A stretch of DNA of 64,000 nt from Dermacoccus nishinomiyaensis (GCF_900447535.1 NZ_UFXX01000001.1:1054001-1118000), one strand, 5' to 3'. Shown: positions 53,346 through 63,563, counted from the first letter of the stretch. Numbers and translations: made by a program. The notes: a model not told the origin generated them from the sequence alone.

Positions 53346-55111
53346 GATCGAGGTGGTGCCGCGGAGTCGTCGGGGCCAGGAACATCACCTGACGCAACCG
53401 TGGCGGCGTCACCGCGATCGGCGCCCACCGCGGTCTCTGACGGGGTCTGCGAGGAGGCTGCAGCCGGCGCTGTCGGTGCAGGTGAGCGCAGGATCCACGT
53501 GTCCTTGCCGCCACCGCCGCGGGAGGTGTTGACGATGAGCGAACCAGCCGGGGCCGTTCGGGTGAGGGCGGTGGGGACGGTGTGGGCGCTCAGCTTGCGC
53601 GCATCGAGGACGCTGGGTTCCCCCGACTCGCCGGGCGCACTCCCGGGCTGCTCGGTGGCGCGAACGTGCACGAACGCCCGCAGGTCGACGTGCCGCGGGT
53701 GGATGCAGGTGCGTCCGCTCTCGTCGGCGGCGTAGGTGGGCAGCGTCGACAGGCGCACGATGTCCTGCGCGATGAAGTGGTCGGGATGCGCCCGCAGCTG
53801 CTCGGCGCGTTCGTCGAGCTCGGCTGGGGAGCACTCCGGCCCGATGGTGATGCCGGCGCCGCCGTAGCCGTCGACGGGTTTCACGACGCGTTCGTCGAGC
53901 CGTGCGATGACCTCCTCGACCTTGCCGGGTTTGTGGCACAGATCGGTGGGGACCTGCTCGAGCAGGGGCTCCTCGTCGAGGTAGAACCGGATCATGTCGG
54001 GCACGAGCGCGTAGACGGCCTTGTCGTCGCCGACGCCGTTGCCGAATGTGTTGACGAACGCGAGACGGTGGTGGGCAAGGGCGTCCTCGAGTCCGGGGCC
54101 GAGTGGCTGACCGTCGCAGCCGAGGGCTGCGAACAGTTGATCCTTCTCGATGCGCGCGTAGACGACGTCGAGTGGGCGCAGCGTCGTCGCGTCCTGCAGG
54201 TGCAGGCGCCCGTCGACGACGCAGAGGTCCGCGGGCGTGCAGACGGGCATGCCGACGAACTCGGCGATGCGGCGGTGCTCGAACCAGGCGGAGTCGCTCT
54301 CGCCCGTCGAGACGAGCGCAAGCCCTGGGTCGTCGGGGTTCGCGGCGTGCGCAGGTGCCGCGGCCTGCAGCGTCTCGCGCAGCATCGCGAATCCGTCGCG
54401 GGGGTTGAGCAGGTCGTACTCGCTGATCACGTCGGCGAACGTGTCGTTCGCCATCGCGCGAAGGAAGTGCGAGAACACCACGCCGGAGGGAACGCGAAGG
54501 TTGTCCTCGAGGACGAGCCATCGTCCGTCGGCGCACACGAGATCCATGCCGCAGATGTGGGCTCGCACGGACCCGGAGGGTTGGAGGCGGCCTTCGTCGA
54601 CGTAGCCCGGTGAGCGTTCGATGTCGTCGGCGTCGACGACCCCAGCCTCGATGATGCGTCGCGGCCCGTAGATGTCGTCGAGGAACGCGTTGAGGGCGCG
54701 GGCGCGTTGTTCGAGGCCCGCGCTCAGGTCGGCCCACGTGTCGGCGTCGATGATGCGGGGGATGAAGTCCGTCGGGAAGATCCGGGGTTCGTCCTCACCG
54801 CTGACGCGGAAGGTGATGCCCTCCGCCTTCTCCATGGCCTCTGCTCGTTCTTGCCGGGCCGCCCGCTCGTCATCACTGAGCGCCGCGATCGCTGCCAGGG
54901 CTGCGACGTAGGCGAGGCGGGGCGCGCCGTCCGCGTCGACGGCTTCGTCCCAGGCCTTCGCGACCGACGTGAGGCCGGCTTCGGTGGCTTCGAGCGTCTG
55001 TGTTTCGGCGTTCGCGCCCGGGTGCACGTCGGTGGGGCCGTTGTCGTGCAGCCCGAGCAGGGCGCCCTCGTTAGACAGGCCTGACGACGGGTCGTTCTCA
55101 GAGGCGGGCAT
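53342..55111 (-). CDS. Circularly permuted ATP-grasp family protein
   Basis: The 589-residue protein matches the CP_ATPgrasp (DUF404/407) family: FPTDFIPRIIDADTWADLSA, LNAFLDDIYGPRRIIEAGVV, VLEDNLRVPSGVVFSHFLRA and VVKPVDGYGGAGITIGPECS with the ATP-binding Lys and Gly loop, then NTSRGGGGKDTWIL at the end. The usual partners, an alpha-E protein and a transglutaminase, are absent; here an S9 peptidase and an M20 amidohydrolase follow in overlap. An Ala/Asp-rich tail ends the protein. ATG at 55111 chosen; the frame is open to 55168. Confidence 0.87.
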   Translation of the reverse strand: MPASENDPSSGLSNEGALLGLHDNGPTDVHPGANAETQTLEATEAGLTSVAKAWDEAVDADGAPRLAYVAALAAIAALSDDERAARQERAEAMEKAEGITFRVSGEDEPRIFPTDFIPRIIDADTWADLSAGLEQRARALNAFLDDIYGPRRIIEAGVVDADDIERSPGYVDEGRLQPSGSVRAHICGMDLVCADGRWLVLEDNLRVPSGVVFSHFLRAMANDTFADVISEYDLLNPRDGFAMLRETLQAAAPAHAANPDDPGLALVSTGESDSAWFEHRRIAEFVGMPVCTPADLCVVDGRLHLQDATTLRPLDVVYARIEKDQLFAALGCDGQPLGPGLEDALAHHRLAFVNTFGNGVGDDKAVYALVPDMIRFYLDEEPLLEQVPTDLCHKPGKVEEVIARLDERVVKPVDGYGGAGITIGPECSPAELDERAEQLRAHPDHFIAQDIVRLSTLPTYAADESGRTCIHPRHVDLRAFVHVRATEQPGSAPGESGEPSVLDARKLSAHTVPTALTRTAPAGSLIVNTSRGGGGKDTWILRSPAPTAPAAASSQTPSETAVGADRGDAATVASGDVPGPDDSAAPPRS

Positions 55112-55145
55112 GCCTCGTTTATACGCCGCCGCCGGACCGCGCAGA

Positions 55146-55180
55146 CCCCGAATCGGCTTTTCCACCACACCGATTCGGGG
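55146..55180 (-). terminator. Hairpin terminator after gdhA
   Basis: Perfect 11-bp arms CCCCGAATCGG (55146-55156) and complement (55170-55180) with a 13-nt loop, 22 nt past the gdhA stop and before the ATP-grasp operon start. Confidence 0.8.
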
Positions 55181-55201
55181 CGTTCGATGCTCGGACGACG
55201 A

Positions 55202-56560
<1,359 letters not shown>

Positions 56561-56651
56561 TCATCGTGGTGTCCCGCCACCTTACGAGCGGATGCCTGCG
56601 ACGGCCATGTGACGTTGGCCCGGTTCGTAATTCCACTCGAGTGTGGGCGAG

Positions 56652-56797
56652 TCATGACTCGCCGAGAAGCCTTGCCAGCTCCTGCGCCAACGGAGTGAGA
56701 CGCGAATCGACGACCGCCCACACGATCTCGTGCTCGACCACCCCGTACTCACGGGCACGGATGTTTCGCATCCCATAGATGCGCTCTAGACGTCGGC
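56652..56797 (-). pseudogene. HepT-like toxin, C-terminal remnant
   Basis: The frame reads RRLERIYGMRNIRAREYGVV, then EHEIVWAVVDSRLTPLAQEL to a TGA at 56652. HepT (DUF86) proteins end like this, with RN near the catalytic RxxxxxH motif ('RN.. H.Y..VD...VW'); here the His is missing. The first two thirds of the gene are gone, and the fragment follows the MntA-like gene directly with a slight overlap. A deletion after the antitoxin is the simple reading. Confidence 0.65.
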
Positions 56798-57094
56798 AAC
56801 ATAGACAACCTCCGCCTGCGCGAGAGCTGAGTCGCGGAAGTACGGGTTGCGGATGGCGCGCTTCGCCACGAGGTCAACATCGCGTTCGAGGATCCTGCTC
56901 AGGTCGTCACGGAGGGCGCAGAAGTCCTCCAGCGGATCGGGGCGATCAGGGAGGAAATCGACCAGAGAGTCGACGTCGCTGTTGTGATGAGAAGTCCCCG
57001 CAGCAGCTGAGCCGAACAGGGACAACTCGGCCACGCCGGGACGTTCTGCGACGCGGCTGATCGCCTCGTGGTCCAGGCTCACGACGGAAGGCAT
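56786..57094 (-). CDS. MntA-like minimal nucleotidyltransferase (antitoxin)
   Basis: The 102-residue protein has the MNT signature SLFGSAAAGTSHHNSDVDSL (about 25-44: GS followed by DxD, here DVD) and DFCALRDDLSRILERDVDLV, which supplies the third carboxylate. MntA antitoxins AMPylate and so neutralise HepT RNases. The protein looks complete, although the usual 'GSRARG' is GSAAAG. With HepT reduced to a stub the pair no longer works as a toxin-antitoxin module. Confidence 0.75.
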   Translation of the reverse strand: MPSVVSLDHEAISRVAERPGVAELSLFGSAAAGTSHHNSDVDSLVDFLPDRPDPLEDFCALRDDLSRILERDVDLVAKRAIRNPYFRDSALAQAEVVYVADV

Positions 57095-57553
57095 GCCCTG
57101 CGTATCGCACCGCAGGCTGGATCGACCACAGCACCGGCGGACGCCCGCGACGGGTCGCCTGCGTCCACCACAGGGATCGAGTCAGTCCGTGTAGCCGATG
57201 CGCATGTCGACGTCGGCGATGTCGCCGAGTGTCAGCAGTTTGCACCTTCTGCCGGCGCCGCAGCTTGCGTGCGAACGCCTGCCGGATTTCGCGGTTCTTC
57301 CCACGCCTGCATTGGGGGCAAGAATAGCCCGTGTGGATTCTCTGCCTAACCATTCTCCCGCTCCGCCCACCATCGTCGAGCGCACTCCTCAGAGACTCGT
57401 CCTCGCCGATAGAAGTGAGGTGCGCAGCCAACTCACGACCGATATCGTGTGACACCGCACGATGAAACGGGGAATCGGACGTGTACATGCTCAGGCTGGC
57501 CCCGAGGCACGTCGGCGGCGGCGTATCTGTCGCTGCTCGCCGGTGAGGCGACG
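57095..57553. other. Region without a supported gene
   Basis: On the minus strand a frame from about 57482 reads DSPFHRAVSHDIGRELAAHL, then TSIGEDESLRSALDDGGRSG, which looks protein-like but dissolves into Arg-rich frames with CPQC nearby. It may be a decayed gene. No RNA gene or clear repeat is seen. Confidence 0.35.
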
Positions 57554-57853
57554 ATGACGACGACCGTCGAGGCGTTCGAGAACGTCGAATCGGCGCACTT
57601 CAAGGCGAAGGACATTCTGGGCGCCTCGCGCTTCGCCCTGCTGCCGACGGACAACCCGCACGTCACGTCGGATCTGAAGAAGATCGCCGACGGCAGGGCG
57701 CTCAGCCCGGTGCTGCTCGTGCGTGGTGACGCGACGAGCGGACGCGACGCCATCATCGCCGACGGTTATCACCGGGTCTGCGCGAGTTATCACACGGACG
57801 AGAACACCGACGTGCCTGTGCGCATCGTCGACCTCGCGCACCGTTCCGCCTGA
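57554..57853 (+). CDS. ParB N-terminal-like domain protein
   Basis: The 99-residue protein reads HFKAKDILGASRFALLPTDN, then GRALSPVLLVRGDATSGRDA and IIADGYHRVCASYH. The 'DGYHR..A' motif matches ParB/Srx-like nuclease-fold domains ('DG.HR..A'). It lacks the central helix-turn-helix of partition proteins, so chromosome partition is unlikely; such small proteins are of unknown role. I used the ATG at 57554, with GGTGAGG upstream. It ends 13 nt before the antiporter gene and is probably cotranscribed. Confidence 0.65.
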   Translation: MTTTVEAFENVESAHFKAKDILGASRFALLPTDNPHVTSDLKKIADGRALSPVLLVRGDATSGRDAIIADGYHRVCASYHTDENTDVPVRIVDLAHRSA

Positions 57854-57866
57854 GGTCGCGACGGAC

Positions 57867-59027
57867 GTGAACTTCGCGCAACTCGCTCTCATCTGTCTCG
57901 TCGCGGTGCTCGGGCCGCTGTTGTCGTTGCCGCGCGCGGTGAGGTTGCCGGTCGTCATCGGCGAGCTTGTCGTCGGGCTCGCGCTCGGGCAGACCGGCGC
58001 GCGGGTGCTCGACCCGCATGACGGCACGTTCGCGTTTCTCGCGGACGTCGGGTTCGCGCTCGTCATGTTCGTCGCCGGCACGCACGTGCCGGTGCGCGAC
58101 AAGGCGCTGCGCACGGGTGCGTCGATCGGCGTGGCGCGGGCGGTCGCCGTCGGGGTGCTCGCCGCGCCCGCAGGATGGGCGATCGCGCACGTGTTCGGCA
58201 CGGGGCACGCGGGGCTGTACGCGGTGCTGCTGGCGAGTTCTTCGGCGTCGATCGTCATGCCGGCGCTGCAGGGTATGCCGCTGACGGGGCCCTCGATCGT
58301 CGCGATGCTGCCGCAGTTGGCGCTCGCGGACGCGGCGTGCATCGTCGCGTTGCCGTTCGCGATCGATCCGGCGCACATGTCGCGGGCGGCGATCGGCGCT
58401 GTGGCGGTCGTGACGGTGTCGCTCGTCGTGTTCGTCGTGCTGCGGTTCGTCGAGCAGCGCGGGTATCGACGGCGGGTGCACGAGGTGTCGGAGAATCGCG
58501 GGCTCGCGCTCGAGCTGCGGGTGACGCTGACGATCCTGTTCGCAGTCGCGGCGCTCGCGCAGTGGCGGCACGTGTCGATCATGCTCGCGGGATTCTGCGT
58601 CGGGTTGGCCGTTGCGGGGGTCGGTGAGCCGAAGCGCGTCGCGAAGCAGGTGTTCGCGCTGACTGACGGGCTGTTCGCGCCGATCTTCTTCGTGTGGCTC
58701 GGGGCGTCGCTCAACCTGCGTGACCTCGCGGCGCATCCGGATGCCCTCGCGCTCGGTCTCGCCCTGGGGTTGAGCGCTCTTGTCGTGCACGGCGCGATGG
58801 CGATGACGAAGCAGCCGTGGCCGGTCGCCGTCACGACCGCGGCGCAGATGGGGGTGCCCGTGGCAGCCGCGACGACGGGGACGCATCTCGGGTTGCTGCG
58901 ACCTGGCGAGGACACGGCGATGCTGCTCGGCGCGCTCGTGACGATCGTCGCGACGGCGGCCCTCAGCGGTCCGCTGGCGAAGGTGGCGCAGCAGGACGAC
59001 CGCGTCGATCCGCCACCCACCCCTTAA
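57867..59027 (+). CDS. Kef-type cation/proton antiporter (CPA2 family)
   Basis: The 386-residue membrane protein has about 12 hydrophobic segments. RLPVVIGELVVGLALGQTG matches the start of Na_H_Exchanger domains ('P...GE...G...GP'), followed by DVGFALVMFVAGTHVPVRDK, usual 'G...L.F..G'. FAPIFFVWLGASLNLRDL and TTAAQMGVPVAAATTGTHLG are typical later segments. There is no RCK/TrkA domain at the C-terminus. The start is the GTG at 57867, after TGAGGTCG. Na+ or K+ specificity is not evident. Confidence 0.82.
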   Translation: MNFAQLALICLVAVLGPLLSLPRAVRLPVVIGELVVGLALGQTGARVLDPHDGTFAFLADVGFALVMFVAGTHVPVRDKALRTGASIGVARAVAVGVLAAPAGWAIAHVFGTGHAGLYAVLLASSSASIVMPALQGMPLTGPSIVAMLPQLALADAACIVALPFAIDPAHMSRAAIGAVAVVTVSLVVFVVLRFVEQRGYRRRVHEVSENRGLALELRVTLTILFAVAALAQWRHVSIMLAGFCVGLAVAGVGEPKRVAKQVFALTDGLFAPIFFVWLGASLNLRDLAAHPDALALGLALGLSALVVHGAMAMTKQPWPVAVTTAAQMGVPVAAATTGTHLGLLRPGEDTAMLLGALVTIVATAALSGPLAKVAQQDDRVDPPPTP

Positions 59028-59180
59028 ACATTGAAGCGGAACTCGACCACGTTCCGTAGCCGAATAACCTCTCGACCCACCGCTCCACATCATCCCCGAG
59101 CGGCACCCAATGCCGTAGCTCGGTCCAGACCCCGTTTCCATTCTTCGACCTGACGTACTTCTCACGGGGACAGGGGGCGA
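59028..59180 (-). pseudogene. C-terminal gene remnant ending VVEFRFNV
   Basis: On the minus strand one frame reads REKYVRSKNGNGVWTELRHW, then VPLGDDVERWVERLF, and after a frame break NVVEFRFNV and a TAA at 59025-59027. It has no start and follows the DUF262 gene on the same strand. A similar tail (DVVEFRFNV, stop) occurs beyond the other end of the DUF262 pair. I cannot name the parent protein. Confidence 0.45.
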
Positions 59181-61226
59181 TCAGATGTCAGAATCTGATC
59201 GCGCTCGCTCTCCTGCAAGCGCCCGGCGCAACAACTCCACCATCTCCTCATGATGAGTGCGCACATCTGCGTCGTTCCAACTCCCGGTCTCCGCCCGCCG
59301 TGCCATCAGCTCGAGTTTCAGGCTCTGCCGGCGAGCATCGTGGTTGTTCGCCTTCTGCGCAGGGAGGTAGTTGCTGAACTTCGAGTTGGTGCTCACAGTG
59401 ACCAGCGCCAAGTTCCCGAACCAGTCGAGAAGGTGCGGATCCTCCAGGCGGTATGCGAAGGAGGAGTGCTCGATGTCCTCGGTGCCCGGGGAGAAGTGCT
59501 CCACGGAGGTGCGGTAGCTGAAGGTGAAGTCCCATTGGTTCATCTCCTCCACCAGCAGGTAGTCCAGGTACGTGAACACGATGCGCGGGATGGCGAAGCC
59601 GAGCGCCATCCCATCCGGGCCGGTCTCCTCCTTGTCCGGGTCCGGGGTCACCGCCTCGCGCAGGCGCTCGTGGGCATGGGACTCGAGACAGTGGAGGAAG
59701 CCCTGAGCTGTGATCGGCTCATCGTGATCGGTGAGCTCGGTGACGTAGCGAAGTGCATCGGTCATCCAGTGCATCGTGCGCGGGGAGGTGTAGGTGATGC
59801 GCAGCGCCGACTGCAGCAGCAGGATCCGTCGGTGCAGGCTGCGCGGGCCGGCACCGGATTCGTCAGCGGCGAAGGTCGAGGGGTACCGGGGAGTGTCCTG
59901 CCCGTTGTTGCCGCGACGGGACGATCCTCGCGCGAGCCGGTACAACGACCAGCTGCCAGGTTCCTCGTCCGTGGTGGATTCGTGCCCGGTGGTCAGCGTC
60001 GCATCACGCTTGAGAATGAAATGATCGAACAGGTAGCGGATGCGCAGCAGGTCCGTGGTGAACTTGCGCACCCAGTCAATCCGCTCCGGCGGCGGTAGTG
60101 AATCGACGCGTGCAGAGAAGCGCTGCACTAGCAGTTTGTCGTCGAGCTGACGATCATCCTCCCGTGCGGAGCCCCTGCCTGCTCCCTCCACCGCGAGAAC
60201 CTGCAGCAGCAGAGTCGGGAACGTGATCTGCGATGTGAATCGCTCGCCGCCGTCGGCATCTTCCGACTCGGTCCTGACCGTGGTCTGGGAGTAGGCAGCC
60301 ACCGCATCGTCGAGGGTCAGCGCGGTGGATTCGGGTGTGTTCGAAGCGTCGTCGGCGGCGGGCGAGGCCGCTTCGGAGGTGGTGTCGATGAGTTGTGCAC
60401 GCAAGCGGGAGAAATCTGCTGTCGGCATCTGGTCCCAGTCGGGGCCGAAGACTTCTGCGCGTTGGGAGGTGTTTCCGGCAGTGGCGCTCATCCCCACGTA
60501 GTGCTCCATGTCGGAGCATGCTGTCCAGACGCGGTTCAGCAGGGCGCGATCGAGGGGGTCAGACAGGTATCGGAGGAGTCGCGCCTTGACGATGTCCACG
60601 GGACTGAGCTGCGCACCGCGCGTATTCATGATCTCGAAGTACCGATTCAGATCGGTGCTCCGGTCGATCGGCATGCGGACGACGAGGACCCTGGTGAGCA
60701 GATAGTCGATCACCTGGGGAGTCTGTAAACGGTCACCGTCGGCCCCGCCGTCCAGTAGCTGTTCGATAATCATCGATGCGCGGAGGATGCCGGAGTCCTC
60801 TCGATCCTTCTCATCCTCCGCCGGCTCATCGATCGTATCGGCGACGCCGCGGAGAGCGCGGGTGGCCTTCTCCCGAGCCTCGTAGGTGAGCGGCCGAAGC
60901 GGACCGATGCGGTCCTTCAAACCCGGCCGGGAAGAGAGCTTGACCAGCAGGATATACAAGGTGGTCAGGCGCTGCTGTCCGTCGATCACGTCGAGCGGCT
61001 CATCGGCCCGTTGCGGAGGGGCGACCACGAGGTTGCCAAGGAAGTAGTCCTTGGCCTCCTCCTGCTCGGCCTCGTCGAAGACGTCGTGGATCAGGCGGTG
61101 TATCTGCTCCTCGCCCCAGGTGTAATTGCGCTGGTAGAGGGGAATCGAATAGCTGGGAGCGTCCGGGCTGAAGAGCTGCCCGACGGGGATGGCCTGGACG
61201 TCATCCTGAGCGATGGTCTGTGTCAT
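59181..61226 (-). CDS. DUF262/DUF1524 protein (GmrSD-type nuclease)
   Basis: The 681-residue protein begins with a DUF262 domain: YSIPLYQRNYTWGEEQIHRL (about 26-45) and LDVIDGQQRLTTLYILLVKL (about 78-97), a ParB/Srx-like NTPase fold. The C-terminus (about 565-640) resembles DUF1524: SVEHFSPGTEDIEH, WFGNLALVTVSTNSKFSNYL and the closing K (AQKANN), matching the 'EH..P', 'GN..L....N...' His-Asn nuclease. GmrSD enzymes cut modified phage DNA. It starts 1 nt from the stop of the upstream DUF262 gene. GC is lower than in the backbone. Confidence 0.82.
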   Translation of the reverse strand: MTQTIAQDDVQAIPVGQLFSPDAPSYSIPLYQRNYTWGEEQIHRLIHDVFDEAEQEEAKDYFLGNLVVAPPQRADEPLDVIDGQQRLTTLYILLVKLSSRPGLKDRIGPLRPLTYEAREKATRALRGVADTIDEPAEDEKDREDSGILRASMIIEQLLDGGADGDRLQTPQVIDYLLTRVLVVRMPIDRSTDLNRYFEIMNTRGAQLSPVDIVKARLLRYLSDPLDRALLNRVWTACSDMEHYVGMSATAGNTSQRAEVFGPDWDQMPTADFSRLRAQLIDTTSEAASPAADDASNTPESTALTLDDAVAAYSQTTVRTESEDADGGERFTSQITFPTLLLQVLAVEGAGRGSAREDDRQLDDKLLVQRFSARVDSLPPPERIDWVRKFTTDLLRIRYLFDHFILKRDATLTTGHESTTDEEPGSWSLYRLARGSSRRGNNGQDTPRYPSTFAADESGAGPRSLHRRILLLQSALRITYTSPRTMHWMTDALRYVTELTDHDEPITAQGFLHCLESHAHERLREAVTPDPDKEETGPDGMALGFAIPRIVFTYLDYLLVEEMNQWDFTFSYRTSVEHFSPGTEDIEHSSFAYRLEDPHLLDWFGNLALVTVSTNSKFSNYLPAQKANNHDARRQSLKLELMARRAETGSWNDADVRTHHEEMVELLRRALAGERARSDSDI

Positions 61227-61227
61227 C

Positions 61228-62568
61228 TCAGCGGGACTCCTTCAGCAGGGTGAGGAGCCGTGCATCCTCCGGGTTGTCAGTCCGCGCCGTGCGCGGGGCG
61301 CTCATGTTCTCCAGCTCGATCTCCCGCGGATCGAGACTGTCGCGGATGGCGGAGAACAGGTTCACCTTGTTCAGGCCGTCCATATTGGTGCTGATCCCTC
61401 GTGCGTAGTTGTCCGTGGTTCTCCAGCCCAGACGCTCGTACGCCAAGCGGAGGGAGTATGCCCAGCGGAAGAGGTGGCGTCGTACCTGCGGCATATCGGC
61501 CTCGGAGTACTTGTTCGTGTAGTACAGGACCGCGGCGACGTACAGCTCCCGGCAGTACCTGAATCGCGCCCCGTCGTGGAAGACCGTGCGATCCGCAGTC
61601 GTGAGACCGGCTGTGTTGGCGTCGGAGAAGAGTTCCTCGTCCAGCCGCTCATACTCCTCGAGCATGAACGCGGCGTAGTCGAAGAAGGACTTACCCGCAG
61701 CGACCGGAGCATCGAGCTGGTGCTGGGCCCGCTTGAGATCTCTGCGGGTCACCGAGTCGGCATCAGGATAGGACCACTCCTGCAGGCCGGGAAGCACCGC
61801 CTTGGCAGCGCGATGGTATTCGGCCCCCGGCAGGCGGCGAGTGGATCTGCCGACTCCCTTGAAGAGGTCGAGGTCATCGGTGGTATATGCATGCGCTGGC
61901 ATGTTGCGGCTCCACCAGTGGATGCGGGCCAGGTAGGTGCCGAAGAGCCGGTCCAGCTCGTTCTCGTCGGCCTTCTCCCATTGCTCGACCACGGCGCGCT
62001 GCTCGGCAGTGCTGGCATCTGCCATTTCGCGCAGGTGGAAGGCCTTGAGCAGGTCGTGCGGGCGCAGTGATTTGCCTCGGAAGTTCTGCGAGTCGAAGAA
62101 CTGGAATGCCTCATCCTCGTCATCGGTGACGATCTTCAGAACTTTGGCTTCGGCGTCGAGGAATTCCCGGTACCTGTCGAGGCGCCCCGGAGAACGTTCG
62201 AGGTCGGCGACCCGTCGCGAGAGTTCCTGATGGACGTGGTGGATCGGGGTGTCCCCTGATTGGAGATGGGGGATTCTCTGGCCGCGCAGAAGCGCCCGCA
62301 GCAGATGGAGGGTCAGGATTCTCTGCTGTCCATCGACCACCTCGAAATGCGACTCCTGGGGACGCCTCAGGAGGATGACGGTGCCCATGATGTACGAATG
62401 CTCCGGCCTGCTATCGAGAGCCTCCGCGACATCCGTGAACAGCTGTGCCGCGATGCGTGGGGACCAGGAGTACGGGCGCTGGAAATCCGGTATGCGCAGG
62501 TCGGGACCTTGAGTGCCGAGCAGTTCGTCGACGGAGACGAACTGCAGCATCTCGGTGTTGATCGTCAT
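61228..62568 (-). CDS. DUF262 protein (partner of the GmrSD-type nuclease)
   Basis: The protein of about 446 residues has the DUF262 motifs LRIPDFQRPYSWSPRIAAQL (about 24-43) and FEVVDGQQRILTLHLLRALL (about 75-94), and KSLRPHDLLKAFHLREM typical of the family. The C-terminus has HLFRWAYSLRLAYERLGW and no DUF1524 His-Asn motif that I can see, so it may be the NTPase/sensor half. I used the ATG at 62568; the frame is open to 62652. The two genes are nearly contiguous and form an operon. Confidence 0.75.
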   Translation of the reverse strand: MTINTEMLQFVSVDELLGTQGPDLRIPDFQRPYSWSPRIAAQLFTDVAEALDSRPEHSYIMGTVILLRRPQESHFEVVDGQQRILTLHLLRALLRGQRIPHLQSGDTPIHHVHQELSRRVADLERSPGRLDRYREFLDAEAKVLKIVTDDEDEAFQFFDSQNFRGKSLRPHDLLKAFHLREMADASTAEQRAVVEQWEKADENELDRLFGTYLARIHWWSRNMPAHAYTTDDLDLFKGVGRSTRRLPGAEYHRAAKAVLPGLQEWSYPDADSVTRRDLKRAQHQLDAPVAAGKSFFDYAAFMLEEYERLDEELFSDANTAGLTTADRTVFHDGARFRYCRELYVAAVLYYTNKYSEADMPQVRRHLFRWAYSLRLAYERLGWRTTDNYARGISTNMDGLNKVNLFSAIRDSLDPREIELENMSAPRTARTDNPEDARLLTLLKESR

Positions 62569-62955
62569 GGTGTCGACGGTAATCGATAGGTAGGACGCTG
62601 TACCAGGGGTCGGGATCCGAAATTGCATCGTGCAGTCAGTGCTGGAGTGCATGCAGGAGCATGGTGTGCGGGCAACAACGACAAAACGGTCAAGATCGCA
62701 ACTGCGATAACACTCCAGAGCTGGATCACTGAGCCCCCTTAGGTTAGACCGGAACTCGACTACACATTGAACCTAAATTCCACCACGTCGCCGCACATAC
62801 CAACCTCTGCGCGTGCACAGCTTCCTGGACCCCGTCATGCCGTCTCCCCACAGCCCAGTCGCGAAGAACGATCCCCATCTCGGGCTCACGCATGCTGTTA
62901 GGACCTCGCGCCCGTGCTCGTAAGCATCCAAGCGCACAGAGATTGAGACAACTCT
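62569..62955. other. Non-coding region between the DUF262 pair and the TetR gene
   Basis: The minus strand at 62765-62820 holds the tail DVVEFRFNV plus stop, similar to the remnant at 59028-59070. An iron-box-like half site (TTAGGTTAG, 62740-62748) is probably chance. No other gene is seen. Promoters of the divergent DUF262 pair and tetR gene must lie here. Confidence 0.45.
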
Positions 62956-62987
62956 CGGTAGTAGGTAGACTGACCTACCTACTACCG
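62956..62987. promoter_or_regulatory. TetR operator, 13-bp inverted repeat
   Basis: CGGTAGTAGGTAG (62956-62968) and its exact complement (62975-62987) are 6 nt apart, ending 9 nt before the tetR start. It contains repeated GTAG units and is a clear autoregulatory operator. Confidence 0.85.
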
Positions 62988-62996
62988 GAGGGCGAC

Positions 62997-63563
62997 ATGA
63001 ATCAAGGATCAGCGCGAGAGCGGCTGCTCGATGCCGCAGCGAGACGCTTCTACGAGGACGGCGTGCACGCGACAGGGATCGACACGATCACTTCTGAGGC
63101 CGGGGTCGCGAAGAAGAGCCTCTACAACAACTTCTCGTCCAAGGCAGAGCTCGTCAGCGCTTATATCGATTCCCGCCACGAGGAGTGGCTCGGCCTCCAC
63201 CAGGCACGTGCGGTGAAGGCGTCTACGGCAGCAGACCGAGTGCTGGCAGTGTTCGACGCCTACATCGACCACGCGAACGATGCCTACGGCAAGGGCTTCC
63301 GGGGATGCGGGCTGCTCAATGCGGCCGCCGAGTTCCCGGCCGGACACCCTGCTCGCTCGGCCGTGCGCGCGCACAAGGAGCAGGTGGAGCGGATTCTCGT
63401 CGAGAACCTGGAAGTCATGGCCACCGACGCCGAGGCGCTGGAGCTGGCCGAGCACTTCAGCTTCCTCCTCGAAGGAGCCGTCGCACGGGCAGGTCTCGAG
63501 GGCACCCCGGCGCGCCTGGAGCACGCCCGAGCCATCGCATCGCGGATGCTGGCCGCACTGTGA
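62997..63563 (+). CDS. TetR/AcrR family transcriptional regulator
   Basis: The 188-residue protein has an N-terminal TetR domain: RERLLDAAARRFYEDGVHAT, then GIDTITSEAGVAKKSLYNNF with the recognition helix. The C-terminal domain (FRGCGLLNAAAEFPAGHPAR) matches the TetR_C group with a 'GC...N...E' motif. I used the ATG at 62997, after CGGAGGG. Its stop overlaps the transporter start by 4 nt, so it most likely controls that transporter through the operator at 62956-62987. Confidence 0.9.
   Translation: MNQGSARERLLDAAARRFYEDGVHATGIDTITSEAGVAKKSLYNNFSSKAELVSAYIDSRHEEWLGLHQARAVKASTAADRVLAVFDAYIDHANDAYGKGFRGCGLLNAAAEFPAGHPARSAVRAHKEQVERILVENLEVMATDAEALELAEHFSFLLEGAVARAGLEGTPARLEHARAIASRMLAAL

Noticed and set aside
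53582-54613. Plus-strand frame opposite the ATP-grasp gene
   Set aside because: Shadow of the ATP-grasp frame with no motif of its own.
57554-57853. ParB-like protein as a chromosome partition gene
   Set aside because: It is about 100 residues, lacks the helix-turn-helix and dimer domains, and no parA or parS is near.
62740-62748. TTAGGTTAG as a second iron box
   Set aside because: Only half of the palindrome matches and no iron gene follows.
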